In this document: positions 42,291 to 53,296 of the stretch, in pieces | How positions within the stretch are numbered: position 1 is the stretch's first letter | Layout: each line of letters begins with the position of its first letter | Notes under the pieces: model-generated | What the model was told of the DNA's origin: nothing | Databases searched by the model: none | Seen by the model: only the letters and a program-made list of their open reading frames with translations | Source of the DNA: Paraphaeosphaeria minitans | Taxonomy: Eukaryota > Ascomycota > Dothideomycetes > Pleosporales > Didymosphaeriaceae | Length of the DNA: 64,000 nt | Assembly (NCBI GenBank): GCA_015832175.1 | Contig: WJXW01000002.1 | Span: forward strand, 4,340,001-4,404,000 | Direction: 5' to 3' | Position numbers and translations under genes: made by a program

Positions 42291-43046
42291 CTACGAGTGG
42301 ATGTGCTGCTCCGTAGTACCGCTGCGGTGCCAGGTGGCAAGCAGCACGCCGCAGCGGCCGCACTTATGCTGGACGTCCTTCATGCTGCTCATCATGTAGG
42401 GGATGCAGCCCAAGCAGGCGAAACAGCAGAGACCGAGAGCCCATGCGCTGCAGTGTGTCAGTCGTGTTCTCTCTGTCTTCCAGGCGGTACAAAAAATGGT
42501 GAGGCGAGACTCACTGTGTGGTGTTTCCCGTCTCCAACTGCGTGGCCGTCATGGCGCGTTGTCCGCATGCCGGGCAATCAACAGGCGCAGGCGAGCGGTT
42601 GAGGTTCATGAGCGGCACCGCATTCTGGTAGACTGTGCCGCTCTGTTGCTGCGGGGGCATTCCCGGGTTCTGGGGCGGGTGCGTGGCGCCCTTCTGCTCG
42701 ACGCCGGGCGCGAACTGACCCTGGTGCTCCTGCTGGGGTGGAGGGGTGGAGACGTATTGCTGGGGAGGCGGGGACCCGGGGTACGACTGCCCTGTGGGTT
42801 GCTGGTACATCTGGCTCTGCTGGAACTGCGCCTGCGCGTTGGGATCCTGGTGGTAGGTGGGGGGCTGCTGGTGCGCGGCGTCGGGGGACGTGGGGTATTG
42901 GTTCATGGGGACTGGGGAGTTGTTAGTTGTGTGAAGCTGTGAATGTGCCATTTCTTTCGACTGCATAGTAACAGCACATGCGAGTTGCACATCGTGCGCG
43001 CATTGAATTGAAAGAAGAACTGGTACCCACCACCTTGCTTCTCCAT
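42291..43046 (-). CDS. LITAF-like zinc-ribbon membrane-binding protein
   Basis: Three exons (minus strand): 43046-43031, 42911-42515, 42447-42291; introns of 119 nt (branch ACTAAC, acceptor CCCCAG) and 67 nt keep phase; 189 aa. Exon 1 carries only MEKQG plus one base. Residues 1-120 are Pro/Gln-rich and disordered (NQYPTSPDAAHQQPP, a PPxY-like PPTYHQ). The C-terminal LITAF domain has CPACGQRA (first Cys pair), a hydrophobic Cys-rich stretch HAWALGLCCFACLGCIPYMM, and KCGRCGVLLATWH (second Cys pair). LITAF proteins insert the hydrophobic stretch into endosomal membranes and coordinate Zn with the two pairs; they act in endolysosomal trafficking in animals. Fungal roles are poorly known. A start at 42990 in the unspliced frame exists but lacks support. 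Confidence 0.88.
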
Positions 43047-44163
43047 TTTGACGGTATGAATGTAATTAGCTGTGAATACGAGTGTGAATGTTGGGTGGGT
43101 ATCGGAAGAGAAGGCGAGATATTCGGGGTTTGACAAAGAACAAAGTTCAGCTGAAAACGGCGAGGAAGAAGTTCGAATTCGCGCACGAGATGGAGGAACG
43201 CCGTCTCTTTTTATTCAAGGCGGGTACAGGTAGCACCTGCACATTGCACAGCCTTGGGGGCCGACTGTGCAAGCAGGAGCAACGCACAGCCTGCAATGCG
43301 GCCAGGCCACTTGAGTCGACCCCCGCGTGCGCAAAGTCATTTTCTCAGCTGAGCCTCAGTTGCCAATCACAGTGTACAGGATGTGCTGCGAAAGACGCCC
43401 ATTGACCCGCCCAGGCCGCTCAAGCCTTCCGGTTCCAAAGGTATTCGTGGCTTTGGGGTTGCGATAACCGCCTCGAAGTTCGAATAGCGGCACAGGGAAT
43501 AGCGAGCCAAGCTTGTAATTTCCTCATTTCGCCTAATGCACGCCTGTTGTGGTGCCCGACTCTTTGGCTGCACTTCGTGTCATGCACCGGCGCTCGTATT
43601 CTGAAAAGGCAGACGGAATGCATGAATACGACTCCCCTTCAGTCACGAATTTGCCACTGGGAGGAACACAGGTGCCCATGAAACAACAAGGCAAATTCGC
43701 TGATCAAGTTTTTGAATTGACGTCGTCGGTAGGGCTGTGCTGACTGCCGCGACCGCGATGGAGTCGACAGCCAGCAGATTAAGCTGCCGCTAGACGGCTT
43801 TGGACCCGCAACTAAGCCCCGAAACGTACGATTGGCTGAGCCTGCAGTGCATACCCGCTTGTTATTTTTGAGACATGTGGCGTTGGACAAGGTCTCCTGT
43901 CTCCAGTCCTTCAGCGCGACCCTGGTCCAGAATTCGGGGTAAGACTGCGCCAGAATGTGTTGTGCGAGGATACAAAGCATATAGCCGCCTGATTTCCCAT
44001 TGCTCCAGATCAAAAGGTGGAGTCGTCTTCGAAGAGCGACCAAAACTGGCGAAGCAGATACAACACCATTTCAGCACCTTGGCGAGGAAGGCGGAGCGAA
44101 GTCGATCTTCGTGTACGAGCCATCCGCATTTGACTCACCGGAGATGCAGGGTCTATCGAAGCA
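43047..44163. other. intergenic upstream of LITAF-type gene
   Basis: A 1.1 kb region between the LITAF-type 5' end and the AAR2 3' end. No frame longer than 134 codons has a recognisable domain. No repeats or RNA genes were recognised. Confidence 0.5.
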
Positions 44164-45459
44164 TCAGTAGCGTGTGTCCATTCCGTCAAGATCGGCCTCT
44201 TCTTCTGTTTCATCCGAGAGTGAACCATTGGCGTTGCTGCCGTTCAGCAGTTTTAGTTGCGCAGGTGTCAGCTCCACGATGGTGGGTGCAAAATCGCCAG
44301 ATTCTTCGTCCTCATCTGCGCCGTTCATGTCCATTTCAACTTGTTCGCCATCCTCAAGCTCCAGCATACCCCGTTTTACGTACGAATCGTCCATCTGCCA
44401 CCCGAACTCTTTTTGCAGGAAATCTTGGAGGTCATCGAATTCATCGACAATGTCAGCTTTGCGTTTCCCGTCGAAGTCATCGAGGCTTTTTCGAAATTTT
44501 CGAAGTAGGGGTTGGAGGAAGCCTCCACCGTGCTCGTTCATATCAAACATACTCGCGTCCATATCTCCACAGTGAGCCAACTGCAACCGCAGCGTTTTCA
44601 GAAGCTCGAGGAATAGGTGAAAGCGTTCCTTGACAGCAGTTTGGCACGTCAGCAGCAGACCGAGCAGTCGCATCCATTGTTCCAAGCACGAGTTGTTGTT
44701 CAAGGTCAGGACCATTAGGAAGCAGAATTGTAGCTCTCCCAAGATCTCAAAGTCGCGACTTCGAGAGTCTTCACTGATACCATGCTTTTCGATCAAATCA
44801 CCCAGGGCCCATGATCGATCTTGGGCTGCTTCCGTACGCTCCCGTCCTGTTGCCCCGTCCCGCCAGGTCTGCTTAAGATCTACCGGAAAGAATCGAAGCT
44901 CTTTCTCAGGATGAAGAAAGCTATTGCTGGCTTCCAGTCCTGGTATGTCCTCCATATCCTGCGCCGCCGAAGATGCAGACGTGAGGGCCCAATGGTCTGG
45001 ATTAAGGCCGCATATTCTGGTGAGCAGAGACTGTGAGATGCGTGCGGTGAGCTGACCCCAGTCTGACGACTCTTCGACGATGTCATCTTCGGCTGTGTCG
45101 CTTGCCTGGACTGTTTGGCGGTAAGGAGTCAGGCCTTCCTTCCAAAGCGCACCTAGGTTTGCTTTCCACCTGAGAAGTTCTGTTTGCGAGGTCTCTGCTA
45201 CCAAGTCTTCGTTTTGGGGGTTCCACCTCTTGATGAAGACCTGCGGGGGACCGGATCCCGGAGAAACGTAGAACCAGGCTCCATGTCTCACGGAAAGAGA
45301 CGAGTCGCTAGCAGCAAAGACGAAATGCAAGCCAGGGGGTAGGTTTTTCACACCTTTGAAGCGGGGTGTGATGGTGAAGGATAGCAAGTCGATACCGCCC
45401 AAGGCATTCGCAGGCAGATCAAGCAAGAGGACGCAATGCGTCTGCGAGGCAGGGTCCAT
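44164..45459 (-). CDS. AAR2: A1 cistron-splicing factor AAR2
   Basis: Assembly factor of the U5 snRNP: in yeast, Aar2 binds Prp8 and blocks Brr2 until nuclear import. A single exon of 431 aa from the ATG at 45459. The N-terminal part has the family pattern CVLLLDLPANALGGIDLLSF, FKGVKNLPPGLHFVF and RHGAWFYV. The C-terminal helical part includes ILGELQFCFLMVLTLNN and SCLEQWMRLLGLLLTC. Length agrees with fungal AAR2 proteins. The acidic C-terminal extension (DEDEESGDFAPTIVEL to the end) is typical of filamentous fungi. Lack of introns is unusual next to its neighbours but not suspicious. Confidence 0.93.
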   Translation of the reverse strand: MDPASQTHCVLLLDLPANALGGIDLLSFTITPRFKGVKNLPPGLHFVFAASDSSLSVRHGAWFYVSPGSGPPQVFIKRWNPQNEDLVAETSQTELLRWKANLGALWKEGLTPYRQTVQASDTAEDDIVEESSDWGQLTARISQSLLTRICGLNPDHWALTSASSAAQDMEDIPGLEASNSFLHPEKELRFFPVDLKQTWRDGATGRERTEAAQDRSWALGDLIEKHGISEDSRSRDFEILGELQFCFLMVLTLNNNSCLEQWMRLLGLLLTCQTAVKERFHLFLELLKTLRLQLAHCGDMDASMFDMNEHGGGFLQPLLRKFRKSLDDFDGKRKADIVDEFDDLQDFLQKEFGWQMDDSYVKRGMLELEDGEQVEMDMNGADEDEESGDFAPTIVELTPAQLKLLNGSNANGSLSDETEEEADLDGMDTRY

Positions 45460-46325
45460 GCGGGAGACGTGGAACAGCGATTCGAAGGCCGTGTGGCGGA
45501 AAATCTTGAGAGGAGGGCGCCGTTGAGCCTGTGGATGAGCGGAGAAGCGCGTATCATGGAGATGGTCCGACGTGGAAGCGGCGAGGCCGGCTCACGTGAA
45601 TCGTCGCTGCCTGAAGTTTTGCTTGCTGAGTCGCGAACACACTATCTACCGTAAGTGGATGGCGACGGGGAGATCGAAATGGCGCTGTGGGCTTGGAGTG
45701 AAAGTAGGCAGATAACCTCTGCCCGGGCCCGGTCCAGACGATTTGTGAAGAAAAGGCCCGAAGACGTTGGGTCCATCTCCTGGGTGGCCATCTGAAGCGG
45801 GCGAGTTGCCGGCGCGCTGTGCGTTAGGTACCGTACCTAGGTAATCCTGCAGTGCAACATTTAATTGGCCGCGCGAGGATCCGGCGCGGGTAGAGCTGCC
45901 CTCGTCAACGTCGCATCGTGGATCTCTACGCGGATGTTGTACTGCGTGTTGTTGTCGTCGTCCAGCTGCTATCTACTGTTGTTTGTGTTGTTTCACCGGA
46001 TATCAGTCCAGGTATTGGAAGAGACATTCGTCGAGCGACCGTGAGACGCTGTGCAACTTGCCGGGTCGTACCTGCCAGAAGCTACCCCGCCATCGCGGAA
46101 GGAGCTCTCGAGCTTGCAGTAGGTAGTCTACCTACCTAGCCATACTTTGTCCATCACCATCACCACACTCCATCACCACACTTGTCACTGGTAGCCTGCC
46201 TGCAGTACCTACCTTATAATCTTTCCATCACCTTGACCACACTCGTCACTGGTAGCCTGCCTGCCACCCTGCCACCAAACCACGACCCTCATACCTCCTC
46301 CTCCCCCCCCCACCCGACGTCCGCC
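45460..46325. other. divergent promoter region AAR2 / VPS22
   Basis: Holds the promoters of two divergent genes. It includes a GGTACCGTACCTAGGTA palindrome-like patch (45828-45843) and a 20-bp direct repeat near the VPS22 start (46184 and 46245). Confidence 0.6.
46184..46264. repeat. 20-bp direct repeat in the VPS22 5' flank
   Basis: GTCACTGGTAGCCTGCCTGC occurs at 46184-46203 and 46245-46264 (61-bp period), each preceded by a CATCACC/ACCACAC-type sequence. Confidence 0.9.
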
Positions 46326-47123
46326 ATGGACCGTCGCCGCACGCCCGGCCTTTCGTCCCTCAACAGCTCGCGGCTCCAAACGCATCACTACACTGCCCAC
46401 GGCGCCGCCCTCCGCAACCGCAATGCCGAGACCCTGCAGAACCAGCTTTCCGTCTTCCAGTCGCTGCTCCACAACTTCGCTCTCACCCACGCCAAAGACA
46501 TCCGTGCAAACCCAGAGTTTCGAGCCGAATTCGCCCGCATGTGCTCTGCCCTGAACATCGACTTCCTCGCTTCATCATACCACAGGGACGGCAAGGACGG
46601 CAAGAGCGTGACCGACGGAGGAAGCATTTGGGCACAGCTACTGGGCGGTAGTGTGAACGACTTCTACTTCAATCTGGGCGTGCTCATTGTAGAAGAGTGT
46701 CGCGCCACACGCTCGGAAAACGGCGGCCTGATATCGGTGCACGATCTGCGAGCCAGGATATCAAAGGGGCGTGCCGGCAGCATAGGTGGTGCCATGCAGG
46801 TCAGCGACGACGACATCAAGCGTGCTGTCGACTCGCTGGCACCCCTCGGCTCCTGCTTCACCCTCATGAAAATAGGCCATCGCTCGCTCATTCGCAGCGT
46901 GCCCAAAGAGCTCAACACGGACCAGAGCACAGTCCTGGAAGCCATACAAGTGCTGGGATATGTCACTATTAGCATGCTGCAGCTGAACCTGGACTGGGAG
47001 CGGCCACGCGCGCATGCTGTGATTGAGGATCTGATGGCCGACAGCCTCGTCTGGGTCGACACACAGGCTGGTGAGAACGAGTACTGGAGCCCGGCTTTCA
47101 TCACTGGAGGTGGCATGCCTTGA
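46326..47123 (+). CDS. SNF8: ESCRT-II subunit VPS22 (SNF8/EAP30)
   Basis: Subunit of ESCRT-II, which links cargo and ESCRT-III on endosomes during multivesicular-body sorting. Single exon, 265 aa. The frame is open further upstream, but the first ATG is at 46326 in a good context (CCGCCATGG). The N-terminal helical hairpin contains NQLSVFQSLLHNFALTHAKDI, and the EAP30 domain includes EFRAEFARMCSALNID and GVLIVEECRATRSENGGLI. Two winged helices follow (about 150-260), with DDDIKRAVDSLAPLGSCF and the end NEYWSPAFITGG. The length matches Vps22 orthologues (about 233-258). Confidence 0.95.
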   Translation: MDRRRTPGLSSLNSSRLQTHHYTAHGAALRNRNAETLQNQLSVFQSLLHNFALTHAKDIRANPEFRAEFARMCSALNIDFLASSYHRDGKDGKSVTDGGSIWAQLLGGSVNDFYFNLGVLIVEECRATRSENGGLISVHDLRARISKGRAGSIGGAMQVSDDDIKRAVDSLAPLGSCFTLMKIGHRSLIRSVPKELNTDQSTVLEAIQVLGYVTISMLQLNLDWERPRAHAVIEDLMADSLVWVDTQAGENEYWSPAFITGGGMP

Positions 47124-48266
47124 GTCGCGTGCTTGCCTTTTCGAACCACCTTTCAGCTTTGGCCCTACCATCATGGCTCTGGTCTAGACACGCAGATCGA
47201 ACGGGTCAAGCCCTGGAACGTGCGACAGATTCCCAAAGATGTCCCAATTACGGATGATGTTCCAACCCCGGGGCCTTGCACCAATCATACTCCGCTCGAG
47301 CTTACCGCCCATGCATCCCCACGTTCTCGCCATCTCGTGCGTCGAAGATGGTCAATAGTGGAGCGGTGGAAGAGGATGAGCAGGATACGCTTGGAGTTTG
47401 GTGGGGGGAGCGAATGACAGGCCCGCAGCCATCGATATGCAAGAAAGCCGTGTGCATCGACAAGCAAGGGCTGCATCAACCGCAATTGCCATTGCCATTG
47501 CCATTGCCATGCTATGATGCCACACGGTTTCACGGCAGGATCTAGCCCTTCGGCTGCTCGCCAAATTATGTCATCGCAATCATAGCAGGTCATGCAAAAG
47601 AGGGTGTTGTAGAGTGTCAAATGTGGAGGCAGAACCTGGGCGTGTTCTTGGCGTGAGGTCATTGTGACCATCAATTCCTGTGTTTGGCCGCACGCTGCGC
47701 ATCAACACTCATACAACACGGTAAAGCAACTGTCTGCAGGTTCATCAGTTCTTGAAAGCGAGCAGTTCGGCATGCACCACGGCGCGCCCAGCGCTTGCTG
47801 CCGTTGCCATGCTCGAGGCAAGCTGCGAACAAGCTCCCCCAAGCATTCTCGGCCGTGTGTTCCAGCGCCCCCAACGCGGCCAAAGATCGTCGCAGAGCGC
47901 CACGAACAAGGAACTGATGAAGCAGCATGGCGTCGTGCGCGCTGGCCATGCAAGGATGGCTACTTGTTTGTGGCTAGTGATGTGAATGGTTAGATCATTC
48001 TGATGATGTCGCTGCGGGAGTTCATCACGATGCATGGGCGTGGGCGTATATATGGTGCGAGGATGGGTATCGCAGTCTACAGTCGTCTCTCCCGTTTACT
48101 TACACTTACCTGAGGTGAAGCCGGGCTAGTATTGCGGTTGCTCCTGCTGCGTTGCCAAGTCAACCTACGTCAGTCTCCCTTGCAAACGTACACTGTGTAC
48201 AACATTCCCTTGGACGTTTACTTACGACTGCACTACAGACCTTCGAAATACCCACACCACACGACA
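47124..48266. other. intergenic between VPS22 and PAP2 phosphatase
   Basis: Downstream of VPS22 and upstream of the PAP2 gene. Contains an (ATTGCC)4 repeat at 47485-47510; its small frames on both strands have no domain. Nothing else recognised. Confidence 0.5.
47485..47510. repeat. (ATTGCC)4 repeat
   Basis: Four hexamer units followed by a partial unit. Confidence 0.9.
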
Positions 48267-49729
48267 ATGGGTTTCTTCAACAGGCGGGCGGCTGCTGCCG
48301 ACCCGAACACGGCTGCTGCAGCTGGCACCCACACTCATGAGAAGAAGCCGGGTATCTTCAGTAGGCGCCAGCATGGAGCTGCTGCCACGCACCACAATGG
48401 CACGCCCGCGTGGAACTCGCGTCCCACCTTTGGACAGTGGATCAAGGCTACGGTGCTCGACATTGTGACTATGGCTGCAATGGGCGCTGTAGGTCTCGGG
48501 GTGTACATGGCGCGTCCTGCCCCATCTCGAAGCTTTCCTGGTAAGTGAGCATGCAGACATCCTGCCTGGTCAGAAGTTCGACAGCACTGTGCTACCTGTG
48601 GAGGGATATAACAGTACTCAGAACTGTTTTCCCGAAACAGTTTCATGAACGATTGCTGACTTGACCCTAGTCATCTTCTCTGATGGCGAGATTGTCTACC
48701 CTGAATTCGCCTACCCCCTGCGCAACGAGATTGTCCCCATCTGGGCCGCCGCCCTCATGGCCGCTCTGATCCCCATCGCCGTCTTCCTCATCTGCCAGAT
48801 CCGCGTCCGCAGCTTCTGGGACATCAACAATGCCACCATCGGCCTCCTCTACTCCCTCATCGCCGCCGCTGTCTTCCAAGTCTTCATCAAATGGCTCATC
48901 GGCGGTCTCCGCCCGCACTTCCTCGCCGTTTGCAAGCCCGTGATCCCCGCGAACATGCGGCCCACGGGCAACGTCGCCAACGGGTACCGCCAGATCATGT
49001 TCGATCGCAGCATCTGCACGGGCGATGAAAAGCAGATCAACGACAGCCTGGAGTCGATGCCGTCTGGCCACACCACGGCTGCCTTCGCCGGCTTCGTCTA
49101 CCTCTACCTCTACCTCAATGCCAAGTTGAAGGTGTTCTCCAACTATCACCCGGCCATGTGGAAGCTCATCGTCATCTACGCGCCCATCCTGGGTGCGTGC
49201 CTCATCGGCGGCGCCCTCACCATCGACGAGTTCCACAACTGGTACGATATCCTCGCGGGCGCCGTCATCGGCAGCGTCATGGCGTTCTCCGCCTACCGCA
49301 TGACGTACGCCTCGGTGTGGGACTTCCGCTGTAAGTTCAACCTTCCCTACATTCTCATCTCAAACGTGCAATCGCTGATAGCAAGCAGTCAACCACATCC
49401 CCCTCGTCCGCAACGCGCCCTTCATCTACGGTGCCGGGCCCTCCACCTTCGACGGCTTCCACGACGCGATGTTCACCCGCAAGGCCGGCTGGGGCGAGCA
49501 CAACGGGTCCGCCTGGGGCGGTGCGCCCGGCGACGCGGCTGATGGTCCCCGCGGCAACATGGCGCAGGCTGCTGGTGCTGCCGAGTCTGTTGCCCACGGT
49601 GCTTCCAACGGACACGGTACCCACGGCGGTGTTGTCGGCACGGGTGGACACGGCCACGGCCACGCTGCCACCAACTCCATTGGCCGCCGTCCGGTGGCTG
49701 GAAGTCGGATGGGCGAGCAGATGGTCTAA
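48267..49729 (+). CDS. PAP2-family lipid phosphate phosphatase (DPP1/LPP1-like)
   Basis: Membrane enzyme expected to dephosphorylate phosphatidate, DGPP or related lipid phosphates. Three exons: 48267-48540, 48671-49330, 49389-49729; introns of 130 and 58 nt keep phase; 424 aa. About six hydrophobic segments between residues 60 and 310. Active-site motif 1 is KWLIGGLRPHF (Lys and RP), motif 2 is SMPSGHTTAAF (catalytic His), motif 3 is DEFHNWYDILAG with His and Asp kept. However, the Ser-Arg that normally precede this His by seven and six residues are Ala-Leu here, so motif 3 is not the classic SRx5Hx3D. The C-terminus is a Gly/His/Ala-rich tail (GHGTHGGVVGTGGHGHGHAA), probably cytosolic and disordered. 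Substrate is not determinable from sequence. Confidence 0.9.
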
Positions 49730-50413
49730 GCCTTTCCACCTGCATCGTCTCGTCGTACGTGGTCTGAGGCTTTCGGACTGCGTGCGCGGGCGGAAATTGA
49801 GATGGGGTTTTTTGAGCGGAGTGACTCTGCATTAGCATAATTTGGACTTGGCAGCGATGGCGTTCTTGGTGACGAGTAATGATGTGATACCACACATAAT
49901 AATGTGAAATTTTCAGCAAGCAATCATTTGCACTCACTTTGATCAAAACGCGGTCTTTGTGTTGTGGATGTATGTGGGATGGGTATGTTGGTATGTACCG
50001 TTGATAACGGAGTATCACCGATGCAGTCTGGAAGAACGAGCATGCCTCCGCAGGAAGAAGAGGAAACGATGGTAAACTAGGCAAGGCGCTTGCCTGTGCG
50101 TACACACCGACGGTTATCGGCATTGCAGGGAAGGACATGGAACTTCTGCATGAGGTGTCGGAAACGCAGCGTGAAAGTGTTTTTTTTATTCTTCTTCATA
50201 AAGTACTAGCACACGGGTGTGACACATGCGCTCGGATGATCCTGGCGAGGTATTGCCCGTGAGATTGGTGGAAGCGTCGACTTGGGAACTCTCGTGTGGT
50301 GGAGTTTGGGTGTGTTTTCCGCATCCATCGTACGCACCAGCATCCGGCATGTACAAGATATAGCGCGGGTCCCATCACACTCGGCTTCACCCCCCTCCCC
50401 CTCCCCCTCCCCG
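49730..50413. other. convergent intergenic region
   Basis: Between the PAP2 phosphatase and TYR1 3' ends. No gene or repeat recognised apart from a short CCCCCT-rich run at 50391-50412, next to the TYR1 stop. Confidence 0.5.
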
Positions 50414-52166
50414 CTACGACGCCCTCTCCCTCGTCTGCTCCAGAATCGTCTTGATCATCTCGTTGCCCAACTTCGTCGCGTCCGGGAACCGCGGCTCGAA
50501 GTATTTCTGGATGGCCTCGAACTTCTCCCTGTAGCCGTCGAAGTTGCCCAGAGTGACTCTGCTGCTCCAGTCGCGCGCCGCAAAGGTGAACTCCAGGTCG
50601 TCGTGGCGGAACGTGTTGTCGTCGATGGCGGTGTCGATGGCTTCTTCGAGGAGCTTGTCGTTGCGGAAGAGGTACTCTGTTATGCCGAGCCACATGCGGA
50701 AAAGCTGCGCGTGGTGTGTGTGTCAGTTCGCCAGCGCAAGCTAGTCTGCGGGAGAATCGTTGGTGATGGAGGGAAACATACCGGCGTCGAACAAATCATG
50801 TGATCGTAGGGCACGATGCCCAACTTCCACCAACAATCCACCATGGCCAGCAGGCTAAGGTGGTTGTTCTTCAGCCTTTGCTCCGGAAGCTCGCCCAGCG
50901 AGAACTGGTTCAGCACATCCTCCTTGAGCAGAATCTCCTGCTTGTTCGGGGTGGCGGTGTGGAACACGGCTTCCCGGGCTGCCATGATGCGCTCCCGCAG
51001 TTCCTTGCGGTGCCCGCCGAGCATCAGCTTGAACAGCTCGGTGACGGACTCGGCGTACTGCTTGATCTGCTTCTGGGCGTCGGGGTTGAGGATGGCGAGG
51101 CCGGCGTAGACGTGCCACTTGGCCGCGTAGATGCGCAGCGTGATGTTGATTTTGACGTTCTCGATGCCGCCGATGTAGCGCGCCGTCTCCCAGGGGAACT
51201 GGTTGTTGGCGTTCCAGGCGGCGCCCATGCTCAGGAAGGCGGCATGGGTGACGGCTTGCGTGTCTGCGGTGATGCGGTCGTGTTGCTCGCGCGTGAGGTA
51301 GACGTGGGTTGACTGGAGGCAGGAGAGCACTTCTTCTACGAAGCGGAAAGCTTCGTCCGATGCGCGGTGCTTGATGAGGACGAGCGGTTGCCCTTTGGGA
51401 TCGACTTTGGGCCCATGGAGGGAGTGGCAGGACACAATGTGGACGTCAGAAGGGAGATGCTTCTCAAAGGCCGCGATCTCGGGCGCTTTGCAAGAGGTCT
51501 GACCTCCGACGACAGCACCGAGCTTGGTCGAAGGACCGAATTGCTTCGCGACGGCATCGATGTTCTTCGCTTCGACACTGTAGATGATGTAGTCGCTGAC
51601 TCGGGACACGAGATGACCGGTTCGCAAGATTTCAACATTCGGCTGGTACAGCTCAGCACAGCTCTATTGGTATACAGTATACATGACGGATGTCCTACAC
51701 TACTCCGAAACTCTTCCACCAACGCATCAAACCTTTCCGGCATGTCACAGGCATTTACTCTGAGCTGTAGGTTAGCATTTGCGGTGGGAGCGCGATCGAG
51801 GATATCTGAGGCACTCGGTCAGCCAAGTCCAAAACAAGCTTGCAATAAACTTGAGAGGATTTGAAGGGATCAGAGGTGTATATATTAGGTAGCGAGAATT
51901 CACATCATTGGCAGCACGTGTCCGCAACCCGCTACCAAGACGGCGACGGGACAGACACGCCCACACTCGAGCCAAATGCACTCACAGTCATCATAACAAA
52001 GAAATTGAAAACAAGGGGAGATGCGACTTACCAAAAGATTCCGGACATGTCGTCCTCGCGACCAGAGCAGCGAGACTCACTTCCAGCCGGCCGCACTTAA
52101 GCGCCAGGCATACATCTTCCCCATATCTCCCATGCCGATGATACCGATGCTCTTCTTCGCCTCCAT
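50414..52166 (-). CDS. TYR1: prephenate dehydrogenase (NADP+), tyrosine biosynthesis
   Basis: Converts prephenate to 4-hydroxyphenylpyruvate, the step committed to tyrosine. Four exons (minus strand): 52166-52081, 51759-51699, 51642-50782, 50704-50414; 432 aa, close to yeast Tyr1 (452). Splicing joins MEAKKSIGIIGMGDMGKMYA (Rossmann GxGxxG, residues 7-17), RLSAAGW-KVNACDMPERF and EEFRSS-PNVEILRTGHLVSR. The core includes VGGQTSCKAPEIAAFEKHLP, IVSCHSLHGP and the end DHMICSTP-LFRMWLGITEYL. The first intron (321 nt) is much longer than its neighbours'; the second has a non-consensus GTAGGA donor, chosen because it alone keeps phase with the CCAG acceptor at 51643. It is divergent from RPS14 with only 244 bp between start codons. 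Confidence 0.93.
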
Positions 52167-52410
52167 AGTTGCGAGTTTGCGCCTGAACTAAGGCTGCAGT
52201 GAGGTGTTGAAAGTCAGAGCATGGCGGCTGGGGATCGAGAAGAAGACCGTCGGTTGCAGAAGTTTTAGCTTGCAGGAACGCGCTAGCGCTAGGCCCGGAA
52301 AAACGCTGACGCCGACACACTCCAAATTCCAAGCGAGGCGCGAACTTCATGAAACTCGATTGTCCACCACCACCGTCCACTCACCTCCGACAACTAATAC
52401 CACAGCCAAC
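52167..52410. promoter_or_regulatory. shared divergent promoter TYR1 / RPS14
   Basis: Only 244 bp separate the two start codons, so promoter elements must be shared or interleaved. Contains a short palindromic patch GCTAGCGC (52282-52291) of unknown meaning. Confidence 0.6.
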
Positions 52411-53029
52411 ATGCCTCCCAAGAAGAAGGTAGAACGCGGCCCTGCCGAGAACATCCAGGTTTGTGCTATCGCGCCCGGCGACAATTGACATGTGCTAACG
52501 ACTGCGACAGCTTGGACCCCAGGTCCGCGAGGCAAGTTAAATCTGCAAGCGATAACGTGGGAACACGTATTGACCGTTTGAGCAGGGCGAGCTTGTCTTC
52601 GGTGTTGCCCGTATCTTCGCTTCCTTCAACGACACCTTCGTCCACATCACCGATCTGTCGGGCCGCGAAACCATCTCCCGTGTCACCGGTGGCATGAAGG
52701 TCAAGGCCGACCGTGACGAGTCCTCCCCCTACGCTGCCATGTTGGCGGCCCAGGACGTCGGTGCGCACACTCAAGAATGTCAACAGGAAAAAACATGGTC
52801 GAACTAACTTGAGATAGCTGCCCGCTGCAAGGAGCTCGGCATCACTGCCCTCCACGTCAAGATCAGGGCCACTGGTGGTAACGGCACCAAGACCCCCGGC
52901 CCCGGTGCCCAGTCCGCTCTCCGCGCCCTCGCCCGTGCCGGTATGCGCATTGGCCGCATCGAGGACGTCACACCCACCCCGTCCGACTCGACCAGGAGGA
53001 AGGGTGGTCGCCGTGGTCGCCGTCTCTGA
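52411..53029 (+). CDS. RPS14: 40S ribosomal protein S14 (uS11)
   Basis: Component of the small ribosomal subunit platform. Four exons: 52411-52458, 52511-52531, 52586-52760, 52818-53029; 151 aa, exactly the eukaryotic length. Protein starts [16 protein letters not shown], continues LGPQVRE (a 21-nt exon), [40 protein letters not shown] and ends [14 protein letters not shown]. The intron after the 21-nt exon (52532-52585) begins GCAAGT, not GT: only this boundary gives the conserved GPQVREGELVF. The other introns are 52 nt (GTTTGT) and 57 nt (GTGCGC). Divergent from TYR1. Confidence 0.98.
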
Positions 53030-53296
53030 GCATGTGCGAGGTTCATTTGGGCGCTGGTGGGGGTTTCATGGCATGGCTTATGATGTTCATGACCGGACCA
53101 AAAATTACGCGGGGAACGGCTACTGTCTGCAGAGCCTGGTCTCCATGTTGAACTCGGCTCGGATGAAATAGTCAACAGGCAGTTCAACAGAATCTTTCTG
53201 AATGAATTAGCTTGCCTCCCCTGAATGAAGTGATGAAGATTATCTACACATTATCATTACGATGGTATCAACTATGGACTCGTGAGGCATGATGCG

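Noticed and set aside
46182..46325. Upstream extension of VPS22
   Set aside because: No ATG in this frame before 46326; the sequence is made of the direct repeat and is not conserved-looking.
48667..49236. A 189-codon acidic minus-strand frame
   Set aside because: It is the antisense of the PAP2 phosphatase exon 2.
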